A stretch of DNA of 38,248 bases from an uncultured Prevotellaceae bacterium (lineage in GTDB: Bacteria; Bacteroidota; Bacteroidia; Bacteroidales; Bacteroidaceae), in contig ONYA01000026.1 in NCBI GenBank assembly GCA_900321965.1, forward strand, positions 1-38,248. The letters run 5' to 3'. Below, piece after piece: positions 1-7,281 of the stretch (positions within the stretch are counted from its first letter, which is position 1; the number at the start of each line of letters is the position of its first letter). A program made the translations under genes and the position numbers. The notes under the pieces are model-generated. The model worked only from the letters and a program-made list of their open reading frames with translations. It searched no databases and had not been told where the DNA came from.

Positions 1-2
1 GG

Positions 3-92
3 AACAACAGGCAGAAGGGAGTAGACTGGCAGTTTACGAATGAAGAGGCAAGGGTTAAACTAAAACACTTGTACCCTTTAGTCAACTTTTAG
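3..92 (+). CDS. C-terminal end of a transposase (IS630-like), truncated by the window edge
   Basis: An open frame enters from the left edge and stops at TAG 90-92. It encodes 29 residues including VDWQFTNEEARVKL and ending KHLYPLVNF. The pattern 'W-x-F-T-x-x-x-A-R-x-K-L-x-x-L-Y-P' resembles the C-terminus of IS630-type DDE transposases as I remember them; this is recognition of a short tail, not a domain match. The start and most of the protein lie outside the window, so whether the element is intact cannot be told. No clear terminal inverted repeat can be assigned without the left end. Confidence 0.5.
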   Translation, partial: NNRQKGVDWQFTNEEARVKLKHLYPLVNF

Positions 93-137
93 ACTTTACT
101 AGGTATGAGAAATATCTTATTTATAGTTAACAACTGA

Positions 138-167
138 TTGTAATATGCAGGGAATTTGCTATCTTCG
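138..167 (+). promoter_or_regulatory. Bacteroidetes-type promoter for the cupin-msrA gene
   Basis: TTG at 138-140, a 19-base spacer, then TATCTTCG at 160-167, one base off the -7 consensus TAnnTTTG. The same spacing recurs in front of several genes here. It would start transcription near 174, about 45 bases before the ATG at 221. Confidence 0.6.
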
Positions 168-220
168 TGCCAAAATTCAAAAACGACAGAAATGTTCAGA
201 CCCGATAAAATAACGAGATT

Positions 221-1129
221 ATGAAGATAATAGACGATAGCTTAATGAACGGATTGGCCGAGGAAGCCAAGAAGTCGCCGAGACTGAGGAAGAACTACAA
301 CTTCCATCAGAGCCTTCAGGACAAGTGCCATCGTTTCCTCAATGCCTTGGAGCCTGGCACATTTATTCCCGTGCATCACCATCCCGACAAGGACGAGACC
401 TTTGTGATACTGAGGGGGAAAGTCCGCGTGACGACCTACAATGACGAAGGCGAGATCGTGGAATCGTGTGTCATCAGCCAGGAGAGTGGCCGCTATGGTG
501 TGGACATTCCCCAGAACGTCTGGCATGGGTTGGAGTGTCTGGAGCCGAGCGTCCTGCTGGAGTGCAAGGCTGGGCCATTTGTCGAGCATGAGGTGGACGG
601 GATATTGGAAACAAAGCCCACGAAGGACATCTACCTTGCAGGAGGCTGTTTCTGGGGAACAGAACACTACTTCAAGCAGATTGAGGGTGTGGCCCTGACG
701 GAAGTGGGATTCGCCAACGGCCATACAGAGAATCCGACGTATAAAGAGGTATATACCGACCGGACAGGCTTCGCAGAGACGGTCTTTGTGAGGTTCTATC
801 CCGATGTAGTCAGCCTCGAATTCCTGTTGCAGATGTTTTTCAAGGCCATCGACCCGACGAGTCTCGACAAGCAGGGACACGACGAGGGCACGCGCTATCG
901 CACTGGTGTCTACTATACTGACCCAGCGGATTTGCCCGTCATCGAGAAGGTCTTTGCCGAAGAACAGAAGCACTATGAGCAGCCCTTGGCTGTAGAGAAG
1001 TTGCCACTGCAGAACTTCTATACCGCCGAAGAGTACCATCAGGATTATCTCGACAAGAATCCCGACGGCTACTGCCACTTGCCTCTGTCGTTATTCGAGT
1101 TCGCCAAACAAGCTAAGGAGAAGAAATGA
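221..1129 (+). CDS. msrA: WbuC-family cupin fused to peptide methionine sulfoxide reductase MsrA
   Basis: 302 residues with two domains. Residues 1-120 match the WbuC-type cupin pattern: 'SPRLRKNYNFH', a histidine cluster H52-H53-H54, E59 and H102 ('NVWHGLE') that could bind a metal. Residues 135-295 are MsrA, with the catalytic motif GGCFWGTEHYF (nucleophile C143), 'GFANGHTENPTYKEVY', 'GTRYRTGVYY' and 'FYTAEEYHQDYL'. MsrA reduces methionine-S-sulfoxide in oxidised proteins or free methionine using thioredoxin; C287 in 'GYCHLP' is a possible resolving cysteine. There is no signal peptide, so it is likely cytoplasmic. The role of the cupin half is unknown; free WbuC cupins often occur in polysaccharide loci. 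The ATG follows a well-placed promoter. Its stop overlaps (ATGA) the start of a broken acetyltransferase fragment. Confidence 0.93.
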   Translation: MKIIDDSLMNGLAEEAKKSPRLRKNYNFHQSLQDKCHRFLNALEPGTFIPVHHHPDKDETFVILRGKVRVTTYNDEGEIVESCVISQESGRYGVDIPQNVWHGLECLEPSVLLECKAGPFVEHEVDGILETKPTKDIYLAGGCFWGTEHYFKQIEGVALTEVGFANGHTENPTYKEVYTDRTGFAETVFVRFYPDVVSLEFLLQMFFKAIDPTSLDKQGHDEGTRYRTGVYYTDPADLPVIEKVFAEEQKHYEQPLAVEKLPLQNFYTAEEYHQDYLDKNPDGYCHLPLSLFEFAKQAKEKK

Positions 1130-1310
1130 GCAGGATTGTCAGAGAAGCCCAACCAACGGACATGGCTGATATTATGACAGTCATGGTATATTCAGCAGCA
1201 AGCACGGCTTCACCTAGCCTCTGGACACGGCCAAAGCGGATATACGTGGCCCATGCACCACTGGCAAAACTGCTTAGGAGGACGATAATCAGGTAGAAGT
1301 GTCTTTTCAT
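1113..1310 (-). other. Short hydrophobic open frame opposite the GNAT fragment, possibly another gene remnant
   Basis: An ATG at 1310 (or GTG at 1322) opens a frame of about 65 codons that begins like a signal peptide or membrane segment (MKRHFYLIIVLLSSFASG) and continues 'WATYIRFGRVQRLGEAVL'. Its distal half runs antisense to the GNAT fragment and to the msrA end, so that half cannot be original coding sequence of both. One reading is that two converging genes lost their 3' ends in a single deletion near 1185. I do not recognise the family, and chance is a fair alternative. Confidence 0.25.
1126..1296 (+). pseudogene. N-terminal fragment of a GNAT acetyltransferase
   Basis: A 56-codon frame begins at ATG 1126, overlapping the msrA stop as ATGA, which is typical of a coupled operon gene. 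The first ~20 residues (SRIVREAQPTDMADIMTVM) have the beta1/alpha1 pattern of GNAT acetyltransferases ('IREA-x-x-x-D-x-x-x-I-M-x-V-M'). After about residue 21 the translation loses any GNAT look and stops at TAG 1294-1296, far short of the usual 150-180 residues. I read it as a gene whose 3' part was deleted. The GNAT call rests on a short stretch and family memory. Confidence 0.4.
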
Positions 1311-1385
1311 ACGCAATATCACTTTATGTGATTTATGTTATTCTTTGCTTTCCAAATTCAAAAGTTTTAATAAACAGTGTGTCGC

Positions 1386-2255
1386 CTACACATTCCCTAA
1401 ATACACGTGGAGAAGGCCTTCTTCCTGGGCTATCTGTTTTGCGGCTTTTAGGGTGTGAAGGGGCGTCGGCGGGACGTCCTGCATCTTGTAGCGGGGGAAG
1501 AATCGGCTGAAATGGAGTGGGGCCTCGGCAAGACGGTTGTCTGCGAGCCAGCGGCACATCTGGCGTATCATCTGCGGATCGTCGTTGATGCCGGGAATCA
1601 GGAGGTTGGTGATCTCTATCCACACGCCGGCATCACGCATGGCGAGGATGGTGTCAAGGACGGGTTGGAGCCGGCCATTGCTGACTTTCCGGTAGATGTC
1701 GTCGCTGAACGACTTCAGGTCGATGTTGGCAGCGTCGAGGTACGGCAGCAGGTCGGCCAGAGGTTCCTGACAGACGTAGCCCGCCGTGACGAGAATGTTC
1801 CAGAGACCGGCTTCGCGGGCCAAACGGGCGCAGTCGGTGATGTACTCGATGTAGGTCAGCGGTTCCGTATAGGTGTAGGCGATGCCTGGACAATGGTGCT
1901 TCAGGCAGAGTGCTACGACCTCTTCTGGTGTGAGACGGTAGTGGTCTGCGTCGACGGGCGATGCCTGTGATATGTCGTGGTTCTGGCAGTTCAGACAGCG
2001 GAAGTTGCAGCCTGTACAGGCGATGGAGAGACATTGGGTGCCGGGGTGGAAGTGGTAGAGCGGCTTTTTCTCTATGGGGTCGATGGCCAGTGCACAAGGT
2101 TTGGCATAGACGTCGCTGACGAGTCGGCCGTTCAGGTTGCGACGGCTACGGCAGATGCCTGTCTTCCCGTCGGCAATGCGGCAGTGGTGTGGACAGAGCA
2201 GGCACTCAACAGTGCTGCCCGACGGTTTGTAATATCTGCACTCGTAGGTTTCCAT
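1386..2255 (-). CDS. amrS: AmmeMemoRadiSam system radical SAM enzyme, C-terminus missing
   Basis: 289 residues. The N-terminal cysteine segment 'ECLLCPHHCRI...GICRSRRN' is followed by the radical SAM cluster motif C83-NFR-C87-LN-C90 ('CTGCNFRCLNCQN'), which ligates the [4Fe-4S] that cleaves S-adenosylmethionine. 'GIAYTYTEPLTYIEY', 'NIDLKSFSDDIYRK' and 'EITNLLIPGINDD' are characteristic of the family. The substrate is not established. The start ATG shares a base with the stop of the upstream MEMO-AMMECR1 gene (TGATG), implying translational coupling. Odd: the protein ends at 'HVYLGNV'; family members usually continue ~40 residues through a Cys pair to a basic end. Reading past the TAG gives nothing similar, so the 3' end seems lost and replaced by unrelated DNA. 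Function of the short form is uncertain. Confidence 0.88.
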   Translation of the reverse strand: METYECRYYKPSGSTVECLLCPHHCRIADGKTGICRSRRNLNGRLVSDVYAKPCALAIDPIEKKPLYHFHPGTQCLSIACTGCNFRCLNCQNHDISQASPVDADHYRLTPEEVVALCLKHHCPGIAYTYTEPLTYIEYITDCARLAREAGLWNILVTAGYVCQEPLADLLPYLDAANIDLKSFSDDIYRKVSNGRLQPVLDTILAMRDAGVWIEITNLLIPGINDDPQMIRQMCRWLADNRLAEAPLHFSRFFPRYKMQDVPPTPLHTLKAAKQIAQEEGLLHVYLGNV

Positions 2256-3721
2256 CAGAAGACGATGGCTTCGTAAACGTATAGCTCAGCATCGCGCCAG
2301 CCGTCCCATCCTATTCCGGCTTTGTCCTGGGCACAATGGCCGACAAACTCCTCCTTCGTCCAGTTCACCTCGTCGGCAACCTGCGGCAGGAATGTGCCGC
2401 TGCGGCGACCTTTGCGTATGTAGATGCCGTGACGGTGTAGCTGGAACTCGTCGAGGCTCTGGATGCGACGCATGGGTGTGAGTACTGAGATCTCTATGTC
2501 GATATCAGCCAGTTCGTCGCGCCTGACAGGATGGAAGCGCGGGTCCTCGAAGGCTGCGGCACGGGCCATCTCGGCCACAATCTCATGTAGGGGGACGTCC
2601 TCGCCGAAATGTCCGATGCATCCGCGCAGGTGGCCTTGTTTGTGAAGCGACACGAAGGCACCGCACTTGCGGTTGAGCGTCGGGTATTGGGCCACCGTAG
2701 GCAATGGCGTGATGCGCTTGCCGTCCAAGGAGTCCTTGATGCTCTGCAAGGCAATTTCCTTCAGCAGGCTTTTCTCCTTGTCGGAGAGCACGAACTCGCT
2801 GCCGCGCTGATGGCGCAGCACGACGAAGGAGTGGTAACCTACGACGCGACTGAGGTCGTGGTCGTCGATGTCGCCAGAGTTCTGGTACATCAGGTGTTTC
2901 ACCTCGTAGTTGCTGTCGAGCATACATAATAACGTAATGATGGCGAACTCCCCGCAGGCGCTTGTTGCCAGATTACGCTTGCCGCTGCGGGTATTGGTCT
3001 CGAGGGCGGCAATGAACTGCTGGACGTCGCCGCTCTCTACGGCCTTTCCCGTCAGCGCATCCACTTCGCAGGCATCCTCATACGACGGGTAGTGGGAGAA
3101 ATCGCTGCTGATGACAAAGAGGTTTTCCTCCGTGAAATAGGGCTTCAGCACCTCGGCCATCCGTTTCAGTTTCCTGAAATCGTTGGTAGAGATGATGATG
3201 GGCACGATAGGCGGCACATTACCCAAGCGGCGTTGCAGGAACGGGAGTTGCACCTCTAAGCAGTGCTCCCTGTCGTGAGCTTCCTTGCGATAGGCAAAGA
3301 CACTGTCGGCCTCTGTCAGCTGTATTGCTGTCTCGTGGTCTACTTCCACCTCACCCAAAGGTGTGGCGTAGCGGTCGGCCTCTGTGTTCACTGAAGCCCC
3401 GTCGAGCCATTCGTGATGGCTTGGGCCGAGCAGGAAGATGCGCTTGTAAGGTTTGTCGGCGGGTATCGACATATACGCTGATGCCGCCACGTTGCCCGAG
3501 AAGTAGTAACCAGCATGGGGAACGATAAGCGCCGCCGCATTGTCATACTTTGCGGTGGCGCTATGGAGTGTCAGGAAGCTGTCAACCTCCTCACTGAGTT
3601 CTTGGGGATTTCCCGTATAGAAGCGGTTAGCCTGCGTCGCAGGTCTCACCACAGGCTCTTTCGTTTGTCCGTTGCACGAATTCATCATCATGATCATTGC
3701 AAAAACAATACTCAAAAACAT
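2255..3721 (-). CDS. amrBA: Lipoprotein fusing MEMO-like (AmrB) and AMMECR1 (AmrA) domains
   Basis: 488 residues from the ATG at 3721. This start gives a lipoprotein signal (MFLSIVFAMIMMMNSC, Cys16); the frame is open 16 codons further up but those would mask the signal. Residues ~25-305 are a MEMO domain: 'PHAGYYFSG' (H69), 'GPSHHEW' (H102/H103), 'EHCLEVQLPFLQ', 'SSDFSHY' and 'SACG' (C256). The two His and one Cys correspond to the metal ligands known for human MEMO1. Residues ~310-488 are AMMECR1: 'CGAFVSLHKQGHLRGCIG', 'AFEDPRFHPV', 'IEISVLTP'. Separate MEMO and AMMECR1 genes commonly sit beside amrS; here they are one protein placed outside the cytoplasm, if the lipobox is used. It lies 48 bases behind the acyl-CoA ligase and overlaps amrS. 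Biochemical role unknown. Confidence 0.88.
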   Translation of the reverse strand: MFLSIVFAMIMMMNSCNGQTKEPVVRPATQANRFYTGNPQELSEEVDSFLTLHSATAKYDNAAALIVPHAGYYFSGNVAASAYMSIPADKPYKRIFLLGPSHHEWLDGASVNTEADRYATPLGEVEVDHETAIQLTEADSVFAYRKEAHDREHCLEVQLPFLQRRLGNVPPIVPIIISTNDFRKLKRMAEVLKPYFTEENLFVISSDFSHYPSYEDACEVDALTGKAVESGDVQQFIAALETNTRSGKRNLATSACGEFAIITLLCMLDSNYEVKHLMYQNSGDIDDHDLSRVVGYHSFVVLRHQRGSEFVLSDKEKSLLKEIALQSIKDSLDGKRITPLPTVAQYPTLNRKCGAFVSLHKQGHLRGCIGHFGEDVPLHEIVAEMARAAAFEDPRFHPVRRDELADIDIEISVLTPMRRIQSLDEFQLHRHGIYIRKGRRSGTFLPQVADEVNWTKEEFVGHCAQDKAGIGWDGWRDAELYVYEAIVF

Positions 3722-3769
3722 GGTACAAAAACAATACAAACGATGCGCAGGACGGGGGACAGGAGCCAA

Positions 3770-5497
3770 TCAGACAACCTCTATGCCCTGTTCCTCGCAG
3801 AGTTTCAGGCTCATCTCCTTCAACTTGAACTTCTGGATCTTGCCAGAACCTGTCAGGGGGAACTCCTTGATGAAGAAGACGTATTTCGGAATCTTATAGC
3901 GGGCAATCTTTCCGCGGCAGAAGAGCTGGACGTCCTCGGGTGTCATCGTCACGCCCTCTTCGAGGATGATGAAGGCACCGACGGCCTCGCCGTATTTCTT
4001 AGAGGGGACGGCTGCCACCTGTACGTCGCGGATGCCGGGCATGTGGTAGAGGAACTCCTCAATCTCGCGCGGGTAGATGTTCTCGCCGCCGCGGATGATC
4101 ATGTCCTTGATGCGACCCGTAATCTTATAGAAACCTTGCTCGTCCTTCACACCGAGGTCGCCAGAGTGCAGATAGCCGTTCTTGTCGATGACCTCTTCCG
4201 TAGCTGTCGGATTCTTGTAATAGCCCTTCATGACGTTGAAGCCCTTGCAGCACATCTCGCCCTGTACACCGACGGGACATTCCTCGCCCGTCTCCGGGTC
4301 GAGCACCTTCACGTCGACAAACGGGAAGTCGCGGCCTACGGTGGTGCAGCGCTGTTCGAAGGTATCGTTCAGGCAGGTCTGCGTCATGCCGGGCGACGAC
4401 TCGGTGAGGCCGTAGACGCTGGTGATAGTCATAAACATCTTCTCGCTGACCTGCTTCATCAGTTCCACAGGGCAGAGCGAGCCTGCCATGATGCCTGTGC
4501 GCAGACAGCTGAGGTCGAACATATCGAACATCGGGTGGTTCAGCTCGGCGATGAACATTGTCGGCACACCGTAGACGGCCGTGCACCTCTCTTTATGTAT
4601 AGAGGCCAGAACGACCAGCGGGTCAAACTTCTCGACCATCACCTCCGTACAGCCGTGGGTCAGACAGTTCATCGTGGCCAATACCACGCCGAAGCAGTGG
4701 AACAGGGGCACGCAGACGCAGAGCTTGTCGTCGGCAGTAAAACCCATGTTCTCGCCCGTGAAGAAACCGTCGTTGGCAATGCCGTAGTGGGTCAGCATGA
4801 CGCCTTTGGGGAAGCCTGTGGTGCCCGAGGTGTACTGCATGTTGCACACGTCGTAGCAGCTGACGTCCTTCTTCATCTCTTCCAGCGTCTCGTCCTCGAT
4901 GTTCTGTCCTAAGAGCAGCAGCTCGGCCGTGTTGTACATACCGCGATATTTCTCCATGCCGATGAACACGACATTCTTCATATAGGGGAAACGTTCGCTG
5001 TTCAGGTGACCGCGCTCACAGGTCTTCAGCTCGGGCAGCATCGTGTAGGTCATGTCGACGTAGTTACAGTCCCATGTGCCGTCGGTAATGCAGAGCACCT
5101 CCATGTCGGAGTCCTTGCAGAGATACTCCAGCTCGTTCTGCTTGTAGTTGGTGTTCACCGTGACGAGCACGGCACCAATCTTAGCCGTGGCGTAGAGGAA
5201 GGTGAGCCAGTCGGGTACGTTGGTAGCCCAGATACCGACGTTAGAGCCTTTCTTCACGCCAATGCTGATCAAGCCTTTGGCCAGGTTGTCGACGCGCTTG
5301 TTGAACTGGCTCCAGGTGAAGCGCAGGTCGCGGTCGGAGTAGACGATGTATTCTTTGTCGGGCGTTGTCTCGGCCCAGTGCTCTAACCACTGGCCGAGCG
5401 TGCGCCCATGGAGTGTGTAGCCAGCACTTCCAGTCTCTGCCGGGTAGGTTCTGTCAGGCAATGGACGGCCTGCCATATCAAGTTTTATGTTGCTCAT
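3770..5497 (-). CDS. AMP-dependent acyl-CoA ligase (FadD/medium-chain type)
   Basis: 575 residues with the adenylate-forming motifs in order: P-loop [13 protein letters not shown] (222-234), '[10 protein letters not shown]', 'LHSGDLG', hinge '[19 protein letters not shown]', and the C-terminal lysine region '[15 protein letters not shown]'. The enzyme should activate a carboxylic acid to the acyl-adenylate and transfer it to CoA; the overall sequence suits fatty or aromatic acyl-CoA synthetases more than acetyl-CoA synthetase, but the substrate cannot be read from motifs. No signal peptide: cytoplasmic. The XRE-cupin regulator lies 133 bases upstream on the same strand, and this pairing recurs in the phylum as I recall it. 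The amrBA lipoprotein gene starts 48 bases downstream, so the three probably share a transcript. Confidence 0.93.
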   Translation of the reverse strand: MSNIKLDMAGRPLPDRTYPAETGSAGYTLHGRTLGQWLEHWAETTPDKEYIVYSDRDLRFTWSQFNKRVDNLAKGLISIGVKKGSNVGIWATNVPDWLTFLYATAKIGAVLVTVNTNYKQNELEYLCKDSDMEVLCITDGTWDCNYVDMTYTMLPELKTCERGHLNSERFPYMKNVVFIGMEKYRGMYNTAELLLLGQNIEDETLEEMKKDVSCYDVCNMQYTSGTTGFPKGVMLTHYGIANDGFFTGENMGFTADDKLCVCVPLFHCFGVVLATMNCLTHGCTEVMVEKFDPLVVLASIHKERCTAVYGVPTMFIAELNHPMFDMFDLSCLRTGIMAGSLCPVELMKQVSEKMFMTITSVYGLTESSPGMTQTCLNDTFEQRCTTVGRDFPFVDVKVLDPETGEECPVGVQGEMCCKGFNVMKGYYKNPTATEEVIDKNGYLHSGDLGVKDEQGFYKITGRIKDMIIRGGENIYPREIEEFLYHMPGIRDVQVAAVPSKKYGEAVGAFIILEEGVTMTPEDVQLFCRGKIARYKIPKYVFFIKEFPLTGSGKIQKFKLKEMSLKLCEEQGIEVV

Positions 5498-5505
5498 TGA
5501 CGATT

Positions 5506-5629
5506 TGACGATTTACGATTTACAATTAATTTGATAATTTGACTATTTGACAATTTACTGCTTCACAAAAAATAGCACAATTCTTGAAATCGTAAAATAA
5601 ATCGTAAATCGTAAATTGTCAAATAGTAA
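5506..5629. repeat. AT-rich intergenic repeat with a 17-bp perfect inverted repeat
   Basis: The gap between the regulator and the ligase is built from variants of GATTTAC/GATTTGAC and their complements. ACTATTTGACAATTTAC (5542-5558) is the exact reverse complement of 5611-5627. Further copies of CGATTTACGATTT face AAATCGTAAATCG, so most of the 124 bases can form one long imperfect hairpin. Related words ('AAATTGTAAATGGTCAAATTG') occur before gldL. Confidence 0.8.
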
Positions 5630-5630
5630 A

Positions 5631-6215
5631 TCAGAATGGGATATAAACCACAGCGAGAATCTTGGCGCTCTTGCCGGGGGCGCCATGGACGTGGTGCTTC
5701 ACGATAGAGTCATAGAATATCGAGTCGCCCTCTTTCAGCGAGTAGGTCTCCTTGCCGTAGACGATCTCCACCTCGCCCTGCATCACGTAGATGAACTCCT
5801 CGCCCTCATGGGCAGAGAGCTGGAAGTCCTGCTTGTCGCTCGGGTTGATGTCGATGACGAACGGTTCCATGTGGCGGCCGGCCTTCTGCTGTGCCAGCGG
5901 GTGATACTCCATGTGCTTGCGGGCATCGGTAGCACCGTTCGAAAAGCTGATGCTGCTGTCGCGCTCACGGTCAGCAGCGCGGCATACGACGGGACCCAGT
6001 GCGTCGCTGTCGTCAAGGAAAGTGCCTAAGCGTACGCCTAACGCACGTGCTATCTTAATCAGCGGCCCCAGCGAGGGAAGGTTCTCGTCGCTCTCGATAG
6101 ACATAATCTGTTCTGTTGACAAGCCGCTGCTTTCGGCAATCTCCTCCAAAGAGAGGTTTTTGGTCTCGCGGATGCTCTTGATCTTCGAGCCAATGAGGGT
6201 TTTGTTCTCTGACAT
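5631..6215 (-). CDS. XRE-family transcriptional regulator with C-terminal cupin domain
   Basis: 194 residues. Residues ~8-62 form a helix-turn-helix of the XRE type ('IGSKIKSIRETKNLSLEEIA', 'SGLSTEQIMSIESDENLPSLGPLIKIARALG'). Residues ~115-190 are a small-molecule binding cupin ('HEGEEFIYVMQGEVEIVYG', 'YSLKEGDSIFYDSIVKHHV'). This architecture is that of PuuR/SutR-like regulators that sense a metabolite or CoA-derived ligand. The ligand is unknown, but the adjacent acyl-CoA ligase makes an organic acid or acyl-CoA a reasonable guess. A -7 element TATCTTTG lies on the minus strand at 6244-6251. The 113-base gap to the divergent porP gene is shared, so the protein could act on both sides. Confidence 0.93.
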   Translation of the reverse strand: MSENKTLIGSKIKSIRETKNLSLEEIAESSGLSTEQIMSIESDENLPSLGPLIKIARALGVRLGTFLDDSDALGPVVCRAADRERDSSISFSNGATDARKHMEYHPLAQQKAGRHMEPFVIDINPSDKQDFQLSAHEGEEFIYVMQGEVEIVYGKETYSLKEGDSIFYDSIVKHHVHGAPGKSAKILAVVYIPF

Positions 6216-6243
6216 TTTTTAAAGACTGTTAGTTTTTGGGGTG

Positions 6244-6251
6244 CAAAGATA
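6244..6251 (-). promoter_or_regulatory. -7 element TATCTTTG for the XRE-cupin regulator operon
   Basis: TATCTTTGCACC on the minus strand matches TAnnTTTG perfectly and lies 29 bases before the ATG. No good TTG is seen at the -33 position. Confidence 0.65.
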
Positions 6252-6280
6252 CTAAATAAGCGCGTAAAACGGAAAAGTTT

Positions 6281-6310
6281 TTGGAAGATTAACACAATAT
6301 TCTATCCTGC
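6281..6310 (+). promoter_or_regulatory. Probable promoter of the type IX secretion operon
   Basis: TTG 6281-6283, a 19-base spacer, TATCCTGC 6303-6310. The -7 box departs from TAnnTTTG at two positions, but the spacing equals that of the strong promoters in this window. The implied start near 6317 leaves about 12 bases before the GTG start of porP. Confidence 0.45.
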
Positions 6311-6328
6311 GCGGTCGTTATAATAGAC

Positions 6329-7273
6329 GTGCTTAAGCGTTATCTGCTTCTGTTTGTCGTATTGTTGGCGCTGTTGCCGGAGGTACGGGCGCAGTACGAC
6401 CCGTCGTTCAGCCATTACTGGGCGATGGAGACGTCGTTTAATCCTGCGGCAGCAGGCAAGGACCCGAAGCTGAACGTCAACGGTGCCTATAACATGACGC
6501 TGACGGGCTTTGAGCATTATCCCAAAACGATGTACATCAGCACCGATATGCCTTTCTACTTCATTGGAGCCTATCATGGCGTGGGCGTGCAGGTGGTGAA
6601 CGATGTCATCGGTCTCTTCTCCCATAAGAAAGTCAACGTGCAGTATGCCTATAAGCAACGGCTCTTGGGCGGCACCCTCAGCATCGGTCTGCAGGGAGGA
6701 CTGCTGAGCGAGTCGTTCGACGGGTCGGGTGTAGATTTGGAAACCAACGACGGAACAGACTTGGCTTTCTCCAAAGCTGAGGTCACAGGCTCTGGCTTCG
6801 ACCTCGGTGCCGGACTCTATTACCTGCACCGCAACTGGTATGTCGGCCTGTCGGCGCAGCACCTGACGAGTCCTACCATTGACATGGGCGAAACCAACGA
6901 GCTGACCATCAGTCGCAGCTATTATTTTACGGGTGGATACAATATTCGGCTAAGAAATCCGTTTTTTACCATACAGACGTCAGTCTTGGGCCGTACCGAC
7001 GGTGTGGCTTACCGGGGTGACGTGACAGCCCGTCTGAAGTACAGCTATGAGAAACGTCTGCTGTATGCCGGCTTGTCCTACAGTCCCACCAACTCGGTGT
7101 CGGTGCTTGTCGGCGGCCACTTCCACGGCGTCATGGTGGGCTACTGCTACGAGGCATACACCAGCGCCATCAGCTTAGGCAATGGCGGACATGAGTTGTT
7201 CGTGGGCTATCAGACGGACATAGACTTTGCCAAGAAAGGCAGGAACAGACATCAGAGTGTGAGAATATTATAA
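6329..7273 (+). CDS. porP: Type IX secretion outer-membrane protein, PorP/SprF family
   Basis: 314 residues with a GTG start and a signal peptide (LKRYLLLFVVLLALLPEVRAQ). The mature N-terminus 'YDPSFSHYWAMETSFNPAAAGKDPKLNVNGAYN' is the family hallmark ('FNPAAAG'), followed by a predicted outer-membrane beta-barrel of alternating strands ending 'LFVGYQTDIDFAKKGR'. PorP/SprF proteins belong to the T9SS outer-membrane apparatus and associate with the PorK-PorN ring. It is the first gene of porP-gldK-gldL-gldM-gldN, the canonical core order, with an 8-base gap to gldK. No ATG precedes the signal peptide at a suitable distance, so GTG 6329 is the best start. Confidence 0.93.
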   Translation: MLKRYLLLFVVLLALLPEVRAQYDPSFSHYWAMETSFNPAAAGKDPKLNVNGAYNMTLTGFEHYPKTMYISTDMPFYFIGAYHGVGVQVVNDVIGLFSHKKVNVQYAYKQRLLGGTLSIGLQGGLLSESFDGSGVDLETNDGTDLAFSKAEVTGSGFDLGAGLYYLHRNWYVGLSAQHLTSPTIDMGETNELTISRSYYFTGGYNIRLRNPFFTIQTSVLGRTDGVAYRGDVTARLKYSYEKRLLYAGLSYSPTNSVSVLVGGHFHGVMVGYCYEAYTSAISLGNGGHELFVGYQTDIDFAKKGRNRHQSVRIL

Positions 7274-7281
7274 TAAGGTAT

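Noticed and set aside
242-1078. Long frame antisense to msrA (and similar long frames antisense to rpsU/xerC, acs and tuf)
   Set aside because: They mirror the codon bias of strongly conserved genes on the other strand and show no family features.
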